A stretch of 43,697 nucleotides of DNA from Alphaproteobacteria bacterium (GCA_022599575.1 JAHZMA010000125.1:1-43697), one strand, 5' to 3'; numbered from the stretch's first letter, positions 17,291 through 26,121 are shown. Numbers and translations: made by a program. The notes: a model not told the origin generated them from the sequence alone.

Positions 17291-18171
17291 CACAACAGAG
17301 CTTTAAAGCAATTAATCAAGTTGTGCATGGTGATTGTATCACCGCAATGCGTGCTGTGCCAGATAATAGCGCTATGCTGTGTATTGCTGACCCACCCTAT
17401 AATATCGGTAAAGATTTTGGCGAACAGCATGATGATGCCATGCCTTTGCATGACTATATCGAATGGACACAAGAATGGTTGCAACAGGTGATGCGAATCA
17501 TCAAGCCTGATGGGCTGATATATATATATGGTTATGCCGAAATTCTTGCCCATATTGCGGTTAAATATCCGATTGAACAGCAACATTGGTTGGTTTGGCA
17601 TTATAAGAATAAGGCAGTGCCATCATCAAAATTCTGGCAAAGAAGCGCGGAGATGATATTATGTTTATGGCAAAGCACAAAACGTCCGAACTTAAATATT
17701 GATGCGATTCGCGAACCCTATAGTGAGTCATTTTTGAACAATGCCGCTGGTAAAATGCGCGCAGGCACACAAGGCAGGTTTGGAAAATCGGGTGAGCAAA
17801 CTATTTATCATGCCCATCAAAATGGGGCATTACCACGTGATGTGCTAGAAGTGCCTGCATTGGCAGGCGGGGCAGGCAGAGCGCAAAGATGGTTTTATTG
17901 TCGTGATTGTGTTGATGCTTATCCACCTGATTTAGCAAAAATCCATCAAAATCATGATATTTTCAAACATCCGACGCAAAAGCCGATTCGCTTAACAGAA
18001 CGGTTGCTTGATTCTTGCATGCAAAAAGGGGATAAAGTACTTATCCCCTTTGCAGGTTCTGGTTCGGAATGTGTGGTAGCGCGCAATAAAGGGCTTGATT
18101 TTATCGCTTTTGAGGCGAATAAAGATTACACATGCCTTGCAAATTCATGGCTTAACAAATCCAACAAATGA
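17287..18171 (+). CDS. orphan site-specific DNA methyltransferase (beta-class N6-A or N4-C)
   Basis: The order of motifs is DPPY first ([11 protein letters not shown], residues 35-38 for the catalytic tetrad), then a variable middle, then [14 protein letters not shown] and the SAM-binding FAGSGSE near the end. That is the beta-class layout, as in CcrM. The start at 17287 overlaps the betA stop (ATGA); an in-frame ATG at 17269 is an alternative. At about 294 residues it is compact. No restriction endonuclease or specificity gene lies nearby, so it is an orphan or epigenetic enzyme. The target sequence is unknown. The C-terminal end is seven bases from the converging mlaC-like gene. Confidence 0.85.
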   Translation: MTQQSFKAINQVVHGDCITAMRAVPDNSAMLCIADPPYNIGKDFGEQHDDAMPLHDYIEWTQEWLQQVMRIIKPDGLIYIYGYAEILAHIAVKYPIEQQHWLVWHYKNKAVPSSKFWQRSAEMILCLWQSTKRPNLNIDAIREPYSESFLNNAAGKMRAGTQGRFGKSGEQTIYHAHQNGALPRDVLEVPALAGGAGRAQRWFYCRDCVDAYPPDLAKIHQNHDIFKHPTQKPIRLTERLLDSCMQKGDKVLIPFAGSGSECVVARNKGLDFIAFEANKDYTCLANSWLNKSNK

Positions 18172-18178
18172 TGTGAGA

Positions 18179-18781
18179 TTATTTAGCAACGCCTGCAACC
18201 ATATTATTTAATGTGCTTAAGAAGCCATCAATACCTTGTGATGCAATCACCGCAGAAAATTCAGCTCGCTGTGCCTGCACCATAGAAATATCTTCTACCA
18301 CCACATCAATTACTTTGATACCATCTTTGAATTTACGTAAATGCCATTGAATGGTAATCACAGTTTCACCATTATCGGCTTGGGTAGCAATCACAGATGT
18401 ATTCTTTGATTGATAAGCATTGGTGATGGTGATTTTGGTTGGTTTAGAAAAATTCAAACTTGAAAAACGGGTTGCCATACTATGCCTAATCCATTCTTTG
18501 AACAATTTTTCATATTGTGTTTGTTGTGGGGCACTCATTTGACGCCAATAGCTACCAACCGCAAGCCTTGCAACCGCAGGATATGACACATATTGGTCTA
18601 TCAAAGCGATGGTAAGAGTTTTACGTTCTTCGGTGGTAATATTAGGGTTAGAAATTTCCTGATATTTGTCAATCACATTATCTTGTATCACTGCCCGTGC
18701 ATTCACCAAATCATCGGCAAATGCTGGCAATGCGACCGTTATTGTAAAACATACCATGACTATCTTGATTAATTTTTGCAT
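18179..18781 (-). CDS. mlaC: MlaC/Ttg2D-family periplasmic phospholipid-binding protein
   Basis: MlaC shuttles phospholipids between the outer-membrane and inner-membrane Mla complexes. A signal peptide ends near ALPAFA (residue 22). The core contains the family features ALIDQYVSYPAVARLAVGSYWRQMSAPQQ and the later beta strands with VVVEDISMVQAQRAEFSAVI. The 200 residues match the family. It is separated from the other mla genes, none of which appear in the window, and follows folB with a 13-base overlap. The symbol is by family only. Confidence 0.87.
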   Translation of the reverse strand: MQKLIKIVMVCFTITVALPAFADDLVNARAVIQDNVIDKYQEISNPNITTEERKTLTIALIDQYVSYPAVARLAVGSYWRQMSAPQQTQYEKLFKEWIRHSMATRFSSLNFSKPTKITITNAYQSKNTSVIATQADNGETVITIQWHLRKFKDGIKVIDVVVEDISMVQAQRAEFSAVIASQGIDGFLSTLNNMVAGVAK

Positions 18782-19191
18782 TGTTGCACTCCTTCGTTAC
18801 TGATAGAAAAAACCATAGAAACCCCTACTGACTGTGTCATTTTAATAGCATCAGGCTTTTGGGCATCAATTTTAATTTTTAACACTTTTTTATCCTCAAA
18901 CGCAATTATAGCAATATCACGCGCTAAATTCTCAAGTAGACCTATTTGTTTTATTGCATTTATATATTGCTCAATCTTATTTACAAAGCTGTGATAGCAA
19001 AATACATTATCATAGTCAATATGTGTTTCGAAATAATTATCTGAATTTTTTACAGTAATTTCTAAATTTAATATTAATTTTTGTGGTTTGTGCAGTTCAT
19101 GCTCATAAATACCCACTTTTACGTCAAAACATAGCTGGTTAATGGCGACAATATAAGATTCTGTATTTATCATGGCTGATTGCATTTTCAA
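18769..19191 (-). CDS. folB: dihydroneopterin aldolase
   Basis: FolB converts 7,8-dihydroneopterin to 6-hydroxymethyl-dihydropterin and glycolaldehyde in folate synthesis. It shows the family pattern CFDVKVGIYEHELHKPQKLILNLEI near the N-terminus and a late segment LKIKIDAQKPDAI that resembles the conserved K-P-A-I strand. The length is 140, with a possible later start at residue 6 (ATG 19176). It faces folP divergently across a short promoter gap, and folK lies about 9 kb away, so folate genes are loosely scattered here. Confidence 0.85.
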   Translation of the reverse strand: MKMQSAMINTESYIVAINQLCFDVKVGIYEHELHKPQKLILNLEITVKNSDNYFETHIDYDNVFCYHSFVNKIEQYINAIKQIGLLENLARDIAIIAFEDKKVLKIKIDAQKPDAIKMTQSVGVSMVFSISNEGVQQCKN

Positions 19192-19263
19192 ATTATTTAG
19201 GAATTGTAGCGGTTTTAATTTAAAATGATTGTTTATGCAAGCATAATAGATTAAAAATTGGAT

Positions 19264-20151
19264 ATGATAAATGATATTTTACATAATAAAATCGCTCATA
19301 AGCTGAAACGTGAATGCCATAACGAATCGTTCATTATGGGAATATTAAACATTACTGATGATAGTTTCTCAAATGATGGGTTAGCACAAGCAGCATCTAG
19401 TAAAATTTTACAAAGGGCAGAAGATTTTTTACAGGCGGGGGCAGATATTCTTGATATTGGCGGTGAAAGCACACGTCCCGGTGCGTTAATTATTAGTGCT
19501 GAACAGGAATATCAGCGCGTTATCCCCGTGATTGACGCAATTCATCACCATTTTCCTGAGGCAATTCTATCTGTGGATACAATGAAAGCAAGGGTGGCTG
19601 AGGCGGCGTTGCAGGCAGGTGCTAGCATTGTTAATGATGTGACTGCGGGCGCACATGACCCTGATATGGCAAAAATTGTTGCTGATAATAAAGAAGCTGT
19701 GTTGGTGCTGATGCATCATAGTGCGCGCTATGATGCCGTTGAAAAAGATGCGATAGTTGGTGCTTCTTATCAGGCAGTGCCACAAGATGATATTATTGCT
19801 TGTGTGATACAGCAATTACAGACACGGATTGATGCAGTTTGTAAGGCAGGCGTTAGGCGCGAACAGCTGATTCTTGACCCTGGCGTTGGATTTGGTAAAA
19901 CATTAAATGATAATTTACGAATCATCAATCAGCTTGATAGGTTGAAAGAGTTTTCTTTGCCGATATTGTTGGGCGCAAGCCGTAAATCTTTTATTGGTAA
20001 AACACTTGATAATGTTGTGGATGATAGGCTCATCGGCTCGGTGGTGGTGGCATTGGTAGGGCAAATGCGCGGTGCTGATATTATTCGAGTGCATGATGTG
20101 GCACAAACCAAGCAAGCATTGACGATGCTAACGGCAATTATCGATTCTTAA
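19264..20151 (+). CDS. folP: dihydropteroate synthase
   Basis: FolP joins 6-hydroxymethyl-dihydropterin pyrophosphate to p-aminobenzoate and is the sulfonamide target. The TIM-barrel signatures are visible: GILNITDDSFSNDG, DIGGESTRPGA, SIVNDVTAG, LDPGVGFGKT and GASRKSFIG. The first motif has Asp where most members have Pro (NxTPDSFSDGG). I use ATG 19264, six bases inside the longest frame, which begins with TTG. The gene ends at a bidirectional terminator shared with ccrM. Confidence 0.95.
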   Translation: MINDILHNKIAHKLKRECHNESFIMGILNITDDSFSNDGLAQAASSKILQRAEDFLQAGADILDIGGESTRPGALIISAEQEYQRVIPVIDAIHHHFPEAILSVDTMKARVAEAALQAGASIVNDVTAGAHDPDMAKIVADNKEAVLVLMHHSARYDAVEKDAIVGASYQAVPQDDIIACVIQQLQTRIDAVCKAGVRREQLILDPGVGFGKTLNDNLRIINQLDRLKEFSLPILLGASRKSFIGKTLDNVVDDRLIGSVVVALVGQMRGADIIRVHDVAQTKQALTMLTAIIDS

Positions 20152-20170
20152 AGATTATTAGACAGAAAAA

Positions 20171-20196
20171 GCCCCCCAAAAAAGCCCCCCAAAAAA
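20171..20196. repeat. 13-bp homopolymer-rich tandem repeat
   Basis: GCCCCCCAAAAAA occurs twice in tandem just after folP and before the terminator hairpin. Such C6/A6 runs are prone to slippage. On the minus strand the T runs follow the ccrM terminator stem. Confidence 0.7.
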
Positions 20197-20207
20197 ACCA
20201 AAGAAAA

Positions 20208-20231
20208 AGCCGAAACGTCGAAGCTTCGGCT
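20208..20231. terminator. bidirectional terminator between folP and ccrM
   Basis: AGCCGAA (20208-20214) pairs with TTCGGCT (20225-20231) around a 10-nt loop. On the plus strand GAGTTTT follows. On the minus strand a run of T's (TTTTTC, then more T's) follows, which suits the ccrM mRNA. It is placed exactly between two convergent genes. Confidence 0.7.
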
Positions 20232-20255
20232 GAGTTTTGCTACTATGGTGTTTTA

Positions 20256-21551
20256 TTATCGCATCATGCTGATAATGTTATGTGCATCAGCATTTGCATG
20301 AGAAGGTTGTTGTTTTTTGTGCGATTTATTTTTCAGTGATAAAGTGTCTTTCGCTGATTTTTGCCACATTTCTACGGACATATTTTCCGAAAAAATATTA
20401 TCATCAGAATCACGCATAAAATCAGATGGTGACGTTAATAACGGATTGCGTGGCGGTAAACCAGCAGGTGCCTTCGCAGGATAAAGCTTCGCGCGCAAAT
20501 CATTAATCGGTATGGTTTCGCCTTCACGTTCAACATGCCAATAGGTCCAGCCATTGCAACTGGGCAAGCCTTGCAAGGTTGCACCAATTTTATGGATTGA
20601 GCCACGATGGGCACCTGATTCGATACTGGCATCGGCGTAAATTTTTGCAACAAAGCGTTTATCATTGCTAAATAAATTCTCACCTGCTTGTATCAAGCCG
20701 CTTTCCAATAAATTACCAAATGGAATACGAATTTGATTGTTGCGTTGCACGCCTTTCATATAATGTTTCATTTTCGGTTCTAGCTGTTTAATATCAGCAA
20801 GCCGTTGCTCCGCCACTTGAATATAATCCTCGCGCTGTTCAATGCCGATATAATTGCGCCCTAATTTCTTCGCAACTGCCAATGATGTGCCAGTGCCAGC
20901 GAAAGGGTCAAATACAATATGTCCAGGTTCGGTGCAGGCATTGATGATACGGTAAAGCAAGGATTCAGGCTTTTGCGTGGGATGCGCCTTTTTACCCTCA
21001 TCATCTTTCATCCGCTCATTACCTGTGCAAATCGGCAAATACCAATCAGAGCGCATCTGGGTATCATCATTCATGCTTTTCAGTGACTGATAATTAAAGT
21101 GATATTTTGCCTTTGGTGATTTTACTGCCCATAGTAAAATTTCGTGTGCGTTGGTAAAGCGCGTGCCACGAAAATTGGGCATCGGGTTAGATTTTACCCA
21201 AATCACATCATTGATAAGCCAGAAACCGTTATCTTGCAAGATTTTACCGATGCGGTAAATATTATGATAACTGCCTATCACCCATAATGAAGCATCATCT
21301 TTCATAATACGTTTCGTGCCTGATAACCATTGTTCGGTAAATGAATCGTAATGGGCAAAATCATCAAATTCGTCCCATTTTTCATTAACGCCATCAACCA
21401 TCGATTGGTCGGGACGCGTTAATTCATTGTTGAGTTGTAAGAAGTAGGGGGGGTCTGCAAATACTAAATCTACAGATTCAGACGGCATATCCTGCATCAC
21501 TGATACAGAATCACCCGCCACTACCCTGTTAAGGGGTAAGTCGTTGAACAT
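20256..21551 (-). CDS. ccrM: CcrM-type adenine DNA methyltransferase (GANTC)
   Basis: CcrM methylates the adenine of GANTC and couples methylation state to the cell cycle in alphaproteobacteria. Beta-class motif order is seen: DPPY at 33-36, HPTQKPESLLYR, and the SAM-binding FAGTG at 217-221. The C-terminal DNA-binding domain (about 270-370) contains HRGSIHKIGATLQGLPSCNGWTYWH (split by conserved glycines). At 431 residues it exceeds the 358 of Caulobacter CcrM; the excess is mainly a polar tail after about residue 370. rnhB lies upstream on the same strand, as in other alphaproteobacteria. Confidence 0.95.
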   Translation of the reverse strand: MFNDLPLNRVVAGDSVSVMQDMPSESVDLVFADPPYFLQLNNELTRPDQSMVDGVNEKWDEFDDFAHYDSFTEQWLSGTKRIMKDDASLWVIGSYHNIYRIGKILQDNGFWLINDVIWVKSNPMPNFRGTRFTNAHEILLWAVKSPKAKYHFNYQSLKSMNDDTQMRSDWYLPICTGNERMKDDEGKKAHPTQKPESLLYRIINACTEPGHIVFDPFAGTGTSLAVAKKLGRNYIGIEQREDYIQVAEQRLADIKQLEPKMKHYMKGVQRNNQIRIPFGNLLESGLIQAGENLFSNDKRFVAKIYADASIESGAHRGSIHKIGATLQGLPSCNGWTYWHVEREGETIPINDLRAKLYPAKAPAGLPPRNPLLTSPSDFMRDSDDNIFSENMSVEMWQKSAKDTLSLKNKSHKKQQPSHANADAHNIISMMR

Positions 21552-21705
21552 TGTTATTGCCTCATATCCAAATGTTTTCTACATTATGATTGCCATGCTT
21601 CTGCATTAGCAATATACGGTTTTCTACCATATGCTATTAGTTTAACTGAAACGGACGATGGAAATCAAGCCTATTCCCCATGCGGAATAAAATTATTTTT
21701 GCAAT

Positions 21706-22308
21706 TTAGTTTTTCGGCAGTAAATTTTTAACGGGCTGATAGCTGATGCGGTGATGTGGGGTGATATGGTGCTGCATCAGCGCGCTCAGGTGATTTTTAG
21801 TGCCATAACCCATATTGTTTTGCCAGCCATAATGAGGGTAGCGGTGATGCAAGCATATCATTAATTTATCACGCAATGTTTTTGCTAATATAGATGCGGC
21901 GGCAATGGCAAGATGGCTATTATCGCCCTTAACGATTGCAACATTTGGCTCGCGCATATTATCAGGCGTTTTATTGCCATCAATCAAGAATTTGATAACA
22001 TTGATATGCGGATATGAATATAACATATGGTCTGCGGCGCGTTTGATGGCATTCATAGTAGCATTTAAGATATTGATGCGGTCGATTTCTGCAACCGATG
22101 CTGCGCCATAGCCGTAGGCGGTGAATTTTTTGATAGATAGTGCTAATTTTTCGCGTTTTGCAGGGGTGAGTTTTTTACTATCGTTTATTTCAGCACACCA
22201 TGACGGTAATGGGGTGTCGGGGAAGCAAACGCAAGCACTGATAACAGGGCCTGCCAGTGGTCCGCGTCCTGCCTCGTCAATACCAGCATGAAAGGGTAGA
22301 TGAATCAA
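21706..22308 (-). CDS. rnhB: ribonuclease HII
   Basis: RNase HII nicks RNA in RNA-DNA hybrids and starts removal of misincorporated ribonucleotides. The active-site segment GIDEAGRGPLAGPV provides the first Asp-Glu pair. DSKKLTPAKRE, FLIDGNK and AIAAASILAKTLRD supply the rest. The length of 200 is typical. Its start overlaps the antiporter stop by four bases (ATGA), so it is translated with that gene. It precedes ccrM by about 150 bases, a neighbourhood common in alphaproteobacteria. Confidence 0.95.
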   Translation of the reverse strand: MIHLPFHAGIDEAGRGPLAGPVISACVCFPDTPLPSWCAEINDSKKLTPAKREKLALSIKKFTAYGYGAASVAEIDRINILNATMNAIKRAADHMLYSYPHINVIKFLIDGNKTPDNMREPNVAIVKGDNSHLAIAAASILAKTLRDKLMICLHHRYPHYGWQNNMGYGTKNHLSALMQHHITPHHRISYQPVKNLLPKN

Positions 22309-23714
22309 TTCGATTCTTTCTTATCTTTCTTATCTTTCTTTTTAGGCACTTCATCAAATGCTGCATCGATTTGGTCTTGCAATGGATTTTTCTTAGTATT
22401 AAAGCCACTAAATAGCAAGAATGGTTGTGCTAATACCAGCACCAGCGGGTAAGAGAAAATCCGCGCCATTAATGTTTTCTTTTGACCCGATTGATTGAAA
22501 TACATCGATGCGATAAGGTCGGTGAGTGAGCCACTTGATGTTGAACCAGTTTTCTGGACACGCCTTGCCGCATCAACACAAATTGGGCTGATAATCAGCG
22601 ACATAACGGTAACTGCCACCAAGAAACGTTGCAATTCGGGGTCAATAATGCCGATTGAAAGCGCGACCGTGCCAAACACGAACGAAAATTCACCCATTTG
22701 CCCCAGCAGCATGCCCCCCATAATCGAAAACGACCAGCTTTCACGTAACATTCGCAGGGCAAGCGTGTTGAGTAATATCTTAAACACGGTTGCCACCAAC
22801 AGTAGCCCCAAGACCAGAAGGAAATTTTCTGCCAAGAACGTTAAATCAATCAATAACCCGACTGATAAGAAAAACGCCATCATCAAAATTACTTTAATTG
22901 GCTCGGTATTATGCAATGCAAAATCATGCTGTGCAGAATTGCCGATAATTAACCCTGCCAAAAACGCGCCAAATGCAGGCGATAAACCCATCACACCTGT
23001 TACAAGCGCAAAGCCAAAACACCACGAAACCGCCGCTAACGGCGCTAAATCGGGTTTTGTGGTTAGCAAATCAGAGAATGGGAGATTAATGTTCCCCTTT
23101 CGAATCAGCAGCAAGATAACACCTACCAGTAAAGCAATGGATAACATTACTTCAGAACCAATGGTAACAACGCTTGAAAGGGTAGAGCGATTCTGCGACG
23201 AGGTAAAGCCGTTAAGAATCAGCAACATCGGTGCAACTGCCAAATCTTGGGCAATCAGCACGCCCACCACCAATTGTCCGATGCGCGAATTGCCCTCACC
23301 AATCTCTTGAATGATGGTAACAGCAACTGCGGTAGAAGAAATCGCCAGACAGAATGAGAATAATACGGCTTGCGCTGTGGTAAGATAAAACAGGCTTTTC
23401 AAGCCCCACACAATGCCGATTGAACCCAATATTTGTAAAATAACAATCAGCACTGCTTTATGCCAGATTTTTCGGAATGATTGTAGCGAAAGCTCAATTC
23501 CAATGAAATAGAGTAGCAGAATAATGCCTAATTCTGCTAATAAGGCGATGGTTTTTTCTTCGGTTACAAACTCTAAGCCGCTTGGGCCAAGAATAACGCC
23601 TGCGAAAATATAGCCGATAATGGGCGGTTGCCGAAATTGCACCATCGTCATGCCACAAAAAGCACAACAAATGGCAATAATGCCAATCCCTAATAATTCA
23701 CCGATACCATGCAT
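22305..23714 (-). CDS. monovalent cation:proton antiporter, CPA2 (KefB-like) family
   Basis: An inner-membrane exchanger with about 12-13 hydrophobic segments through residue 400. Family marks include QPPIIGYIFAGVILGPSGL, ELGIILLLYFIGIELS, SFCLAISSTAVAVTIIQE and VGVLIAQDLAVAPMLL. The cytosolic TrkA-N/RCK domain of full-length KefB/KefC is absent, so it is a short CPA2 member. The substrate (K+ or Na+) cannot be read from the sequence. The C-terminus is a lysine/aspartate-rich tail made by a 9-bp repeat. It leads rnhB with a four-base overlap. Confidence 0.85.
   Translation of the reverse strand: MHGIGELLGIGIIAICCAFCGMTMVQFRQPPIIGYIFAGVILGPSGLEFVTEEKTIALLAELGIILLLYFIGIELSLQSFRKIWHKAVLIVILQILGSIGIVWGLKSLFYLTTAQAVLFSFCLAISSTAVAVTIIQEIGEGNSRIGQLVVGVLIAQDLAVAPMLLILNGFTSSQNRSTLSSVVTIGSEVMLSIALLVGVILLLIRKGNINLPFSDLLTTKPDLAPLAAVSWCFGFALVTGVMGLSPAFGAFLAGLIIGNSAQHDFALHNTEPIKVILMMAFFLSVGLLIDLTFLAENFLLVLGLLLVATVFKILLNTLALRMLRESWSFSIMGGMLLGQMGEFSFVFGTVALSIGIIDPELQRFLVAVTVMSLIISPICVDAARRVQKTGSTSSGSLTDLIASMYFNQSGQKKTLMARIFSYPLVLVLAQPFLLFSGFNTKKNPLQDQIDAAFDEVPKKKDKKDKKESN
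22314..22342. repeat. 9-bp repeat coding the charged tail of the antiporter
   Basis: On the minus strand, AAAGATAAG-type units recur about three times and encode KKDKKDKKES at the extreme C-terminus. The frame is kept. Confidence 0.7.
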
Positions 23715-23804
23715 GGAAGTTTACTATCTCCGTAAAAATTTCTGCTATAGTAGCTTTTTTTGCAAGTAATTTAAACTGTTAAAATATTTTTACTACAAAA
23801 AGGA

Positions 23805-24251
23805 TTAGATGAAAGGATTCGGCGGCATATTTTTTGGCAAATGCAATGAGTTTTGAAATTGTTGTACCCAGTGCAAATAAGTTTCAATATCTTTGTCTTT
23901 ATAACCAAGTATCTGACCGATTCTACGCTCAATCTGTGGCGTGATTTTGCCAGTTTGTTGATAGCATGATTCCAATAAATGATATAATATTTGAGCGTCT
24001 TGTTCATGATTGGGGTTAAAAAAAATATTGAAAATCAGCTGTTTAGCACCTCTTCTGCGTTTGTTTGGCTTTTGATGCGCGATACATTCTAGCGTAAGCG
24101 AGGGGAATGTTTCTGCTTTTGTAAATTCATCAGGTAATGTTTCGCGATGCAATGCAAAAAGCGCGACATTTTTATCACCTTTTTGCATCAATTGCCATTC
24201 TATCCCTTGATGCGGATTAACCGCTTGCGGTATATAAATATCATCTGCCAT
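23805..24251 (-). CDS. hypothetical protein
   Basis: I do not recognise this 148-residue protein. It has no signal peptide or membrane segment. The middle is basic (HQKPNKRRRGAKQ). The C-terminal half looks helical and contains ERRIGQILGYKDKDIETYLHW, which resembles a small helical packing motif with a conserved LGY, followed by a proline-rich end. It stands alone between the antiporter and dusA, facing away from dusA. Coding is supported by a full-length frame with ordinary composition and an intergenic gap that fits. Function unknown. Confidence 0.65.
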   Translation of the reverse strand: MADDIYIPQAVNPHQGIEWQLMQKGDKNVALFALHRETLPDEFTKAETFPSLTLECIAHQKPNKRRRGAKQLIFNIFFNPNHEQDAQILYHLLESCYQQTGKITPQIERRIGQILGYKDKDIETYLHWVQQFQNSLHLPKNMPPNPFI

Positions 24252-24316
24252 AATTTGACTTAATTGTTGAATTTTGCAATGTAATACCTAATTTATGCTT
24301 TTGATACAAGAATATA

Positions 24317-25417
24317 ATGACAAATTTCTCTCCACACCGCTTTACCGTTGCCCCCATGATGGGCTATAGCCATCGGCATTTTCTTGCTTTTATGCGTATT
24401 ATCAGCAAACATTGCTTGCTATTTACCGAAATGCTACCGATAGCGGCGGTGGTTGCCAATCGGCACAAATTATGCGATTGGCGGCATGATGATGCGCCAT
24501 TGCTTGTGCAATTAGGCGGTTCTGATAAAGATTTACTGGCGCAATCATGCAAAATTATCAGCGATTATGGCGGTGCCACTGGTATTAATCTCAATATGGG
24601 CTGTCCGTCATCAAGGGTGGAAAAGGGTGCATTCGGGGCATGTTTGATGCTAGAACCAGAAAAAAGCGCGTCATTGGTTGCTACGATGAAGCAGGCAACT
24701 GATTTACCTATCAGCGTTAAGTTACGCATTGGTGTTGATAAAGGGGGTGTTGATAAAGGGGGTGTTGATAAAGGGGGTGTTGATAAAGGTGGTAATAAAA
24801 CTGGCGCGTATACAGAAGAAGATGCTGAAAAATTATATCATTTAATTGAATTATTGGTATCTGCTGGTGCGACTGAAATTTATTTACATGCGCGCAAGGC
24901 GATATTAAAAAAGCTTAACCCAAAACAGAATCGCACTATTCCGCCATTGCGTTACGATATTGCATCAACTTGCAAGCAGTATTTTCCAGATTTGCCAATC
25001 ATTGTTAATGGCGGGATCGATTCGATGGCACAAGCCCAAACATTATTGCAAGATTATGATGGGGTGATGATCGGGCGCGGCTTTATCAACCATCCTCTAA
25101 AATTTAGGGGAATCGATAAGGAAATTTTTGGCGATGAAGCGATACCTAGTATCGATGCTATATGGCAACAATATTTAGAATATATCTATCAAGAGCTAGC
25201 AAGGGTAACACAGGGCAATCATTCCAAACGGTATCAGCAAAAATCGGTTTACCATTTTATGTTGCAGCCGTTACTGACATTTTTGTATGGCATGAAAGGC
25301 GCGAAACAATGGCGTGTGATGATAAATGGCTTGTTTCAAAATCCTGAATTGCTTCACGACCAAAATTATATGAAAAATATGCAAGAATTCTTACGAGCTT
25401 ATTCAGTACTCGCATGA
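24317..25417 (+). CDS. dusA: tRNA dihydrouridine synthase A (positions 20/20a)
   Basis: DusA is a flavoenzyme that reduces uridines 20 and 20a in the tRNA D-loop. The FMN-barrel start VAPMMGYSHRHF, the catalytic cysteine in NLNMGCPSSRV and the DusA-specific HARKAILKKLNPKQNRTIPPLRYD distinguish it from DusB and DusC. VNGGIDS and GVMIGRGFINHP follow. An inserted VDKGG repeat lies after the SVKLRIG strand. The 366 residues are slightly long because of this insert. Its 3' end overlaps the converging fliN-like gene by 19 bases. Confidence 0.95.
   Translation: MTNFSPHRFTVAPMMGYSHRHFLAFMRIISKHCLLFTEMLPIAAVVANRHKLCDWRHDDAPLLVQLGGSDKDLLAQSCKIISDYGGATGINLNMGCPSSRVEKGAFGACLMLEPEKSASLVATMKQATDLPISVKLRIGVDKGGVDKGGVDKGGVDKGGNKTGAYTEEDAEKLYHLIELLVSAGATEIYLHARKAILKKLNPKQNRTIPPLRYDIASTCKQYFPDLPIIVNGGIDSMAQAQTLLQDYDGVMIGRGFINHPLKFRGIDKEIFGDEAIPSIDAIWQQYLEYIYQELARVTQGNHSKRYQQKSVYHFMLQPLLTFLYGMKGAKQWRVMINGLFQNPELLHDQNYMKNMQEFLRAYSVLA
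24734..24793. repeat. in-frame 15-bp tandem repeat in dusA
   Basis: GTTGATAAAGGGGGT occurs four times (the last with one G-to-T change), giving four VDKGG units in the protein. The insert falls in the loop after the conserved SVKLRIG strand. Confidence 0.92.
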
Positions 25418-26121
25418 AACAACGTATGATGCTCATCAATATCAGCAATCATATTCACCACACGTATCTGAAAATATTCACCATCAGATTCCAAATGCCC
25501 TTGTCCGATAAGGTGATGCCCGATTTTCAATTCAAGTTCACTTTCAATATCTTTATCAATTTCAATAATCGCACCACGTCCGATTTTCATTAATTGTTCA
25601 ATGCGTAACTCAGTATTGCCAATTTCGGCAACAATCTGTAATGGTACACTCGCCATAGCGGTGGTTTCAATATCAAAACCCGGCACAGTCACAACTGTTG
25701 GTTCAGCATGTTGCACGGTTGCCCCATGTTCGGCATCAGTATAAGCATCGGAATGAGTGGTATCCAGAATGCTTTTTTCTGTTAACATCGTCGCCGTGCT
25801 ATTGCCTGAAACGGCCTGTGCAGTTTGATTGATTAAGGCATCCATATCAAACTTATCGCCCAAAGTTTCACCTTGCACGCCATCGGGCGGCATATGCACA
25901 ACGCCAGTTGGTTGATTGTTTTGCGGAGGAGGGGCATTTTGCGGTGCGGTATCAATAGGATTGGCATCATTAAGAATGCGTGTTAAATCATCAGGCAGTT
26001 GGTTATTATTACCTGTATCGCCATCGACTTGTGATGTATCAATATCCAATCTATTAATTTCTTGGGGGGCATCATTGCTTTGCTGCCCAGATGAAGTGCC
26101 ACTATTAAATTCATCAGCCAT
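25399..26121 (-). CDS. fliN: FliN-type flagellar motor switch protein
   Basis: The C-terminal 70 residues form a SpoA/FliN domain: VPLQIVAEIGNTELRIEQLM, then IGRGAIIEIDK and LIGQGHLESDGEYFQIRVV, at about 157-225. FliN forms part of the C-ring of the flagellar motor. I choose ATG 26121 because AAGGA sits eight bases upstream (240 residues), rather than the longer frame from 26136. The N-terminal 155 residues are acidic, Asn/Gln/Pro-rich and low in complexity, far longer than E. coli FliN (137 residues in total). No other C-ring gene is adjacent. A type III secretion homologue is less likely given the flagellar genes nearby. Confidence 0.8.
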   Translation of the reverse strand: MADEFNSGTSSGQQSNDAPQEINRLDIDTSQVDGDTGNNNQLPDDLTRILNDANPIDTAPQNAPPPQNNQPTGVVHMPPDGVQGETLGDKFDMDALINQTAQAVSGNSTATMLTEKSILDTTHSDAYTDAEHGATVQHAEPTVVTVPGFDIETTAMASVPLQIVAEIGNTELRIEQLMKIGRGAIIEIDKDIESELELKIGHHLIGQGHLESDGEYFQIRVVNMIADIDEHHTLFHASTE

